Part shown: piece after piece, positions 63,470-64,000 of the stretch
Layout of the letters: each line of letters starts with the position of its first letter
Position numbering within the stretch: the first letter of the stretch is position 1
Assembly: GCF_024181725.1 (NCBI RefSeq)
Contig: NZ_CP028908.1
Coordinates: 3,709,501 to 3,773,500, forward strand
DNA length: 64,000 nt
Direction: 5' to 3'
Origin: Bradyrhizobium sp. WD16
GTDB taxonomy: Bacteria; Pseudomonadota; Alphaproteobacteria; Rhizobiales; Xanthobacteraceae
Translations under genes and position numbers: made by a program
The notes under the pieces: generated by a model
Told to the model about the DNA's origin: nothing
What the model saw: only the letters and a program-made list of their open reading frames with translations
The model's database searches: none

Positions 63470-63856
63470 ATGAACATTTCAATTGAGGTGTCCGTTGGCG
63501 AGTTGATCGACAAGATCACGATCCTCGCCATCAAACTCGCCCGAATTTCTGATCCCGCCCGGATAGCAAACGTCCGTAAGGAACATGAGATCCTCACGGC
63601 GGCCTATGCGGTGAAGATTACGGAAACGCCTGAGTTGCTGAACCTCAAGAATGCGCTCATGAGTGTGAACGAAGAGCTTTGGGATATCGAAGACCGGATT
63701 CGAAACTACGAACGGCAGCAGGATTTCGGTTCGAGCTTTGTTCAACTGGCGAGGACCGTTTACCGAACGAATGACCGTCGGGCTGCTCTCAAGAGAGAGA
63801 TCAATGAGTTGCTGAATAGCAATTTGATCGAAGAAAAGAGTTACAGCGCGTACTGA
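63470..63856 (+). CDS. DUF6165 family protein
   Basis: 128 residues from MNISIEVSVGELIDKITILAIK. The SVGELIDKITIL opening and the charged helical body (LARISDPARIANVRKEHEIL ... LWDIEDRIRNYE) fit the DUF6165 family found next to polysaccharide transferases; function unknown. ATG at 63470 chosen because family members begin at this point; GTG at 63455 would add five residues. Predicted soluble, mostly alpha-helical. The remaining 144 bp of the window show no gene start I can support. Confidence 0.7.
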   Translation: MNISIEVSVGELIDKITILAIKLARISDPARIANVRKEHEILTAAYAVKITETPELLNLKNALMSVNEELWDIEDRIRNYERQQDFGSSFVQLARTVYRTNDRRAALKREINELLNSNLIEEKSYSAY

Positions 63857-64000
63857 CGATCGGCCCCTGATCATATTCGGGTGTGCGCCTGTGGTGAGCA
63901 GCCGCGCGCGCCAGGAGCGGTTGGTGGTTTTTGTTAGAATGGCCAATTGGCGGATCGTTAGGAGCGCTCTCGGACGAACTCGACCGGTTCCGTGAAATCA

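Overview
The window is high-GC DNA that reads as an alphaproteobacterium of the order Hyphomicrobiales (Bradyrhizobium/Rhodopseudomonas-like). This rests on gene content (LpcC-like core mannosyltransferase, HldD/HldE/GmhA/GmhB heptose set, a zinc metalloprotease with bradyrhizobial-style DLNGDGTIG repeats) and on codon and base use; the species cannot be named from sequence alone. Nearly everything concerns the cell envelope: LPS core heptose supply, O-antigen or capsule sugar synthesis, methylation, polymer export and ligation.

Layout: 1-3.6 kb, start of a FAH-family gene, an MsbA-like ABC exporter, a pair of REPIN-like repeats and galE. 3.6-5 kb, a cluster of long hairpin repeats and a DUF1778/GNAT toxin-antitoxin pair with a readable promoter-operator. 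5.3-16.7 kb, LPS core and O-antigen assembly: LpcC-like transferase, gmhB, gmhA, a frameshifted waaF, hldD, hldE, O-antigen ligase, a FlaA1/WbpM-type dehydratase, a WecA-type initiating transferase and a GT4 enzyme. 17-24 kb, gmd, an MBOAT/SGNH acylation pair, methyltransferases and a reductase-like SDR. 24-31 kb, a large unrecognised GT-like protein, a WbuC cupin, methyltransferases and a first ABC-2 polysaccharide exporter.

31.2-42.5 kb is one long minus-strand operon of about twelve genes with many 4-bp overlaps. It contains a domain-swapped nucleotidyltransferase/PfkB kinase, a sugar-1-phosphate nucleotidyltransferase, a GmhA-like SIS isomerase, a split transketolase, a HAD protein, two SDR enzymes, a zinc-type alcohol dehydrogenase, an APH-like kinase, a methyltransferase and a GT2. 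Read together, these could form a self-contained path from pentose phosphates through sedoheptulose 7-phosphate to a nucleotide-activated, modified heptose or longer sugar. 43-49 kb holds a lone LptF/LptG permease, a GT39 enzyme and a repeat-bearing secreted metalloprotease. 49.4-50.6 kb is a winged-helix regulator plus NusG-like protein behind a double palindromic operator. 51-64 kb is a second polysaccharide cluster with lower apparent GC: GT39-like, GT2, C-methyltransferase, SDR, GT9-like, a Wzm/Wzt exporter, a GT2 fusion, FkbM-type enzymes and a DUF6165 protein.

The most unusual DNA-level feature is a set of sixteen 75-79 bp hairpin elements in four clusters (3.6, 23.7, 42.7 and 50.7 kb). 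They fall into four sequence families (called A, B, C, D here) that share CTAGTGT ends and one secondary-structure plan, and are arranged as fixed two-hairpin modules (D-A and B-C) which share single CTAG tetranucleotides where modules abut.
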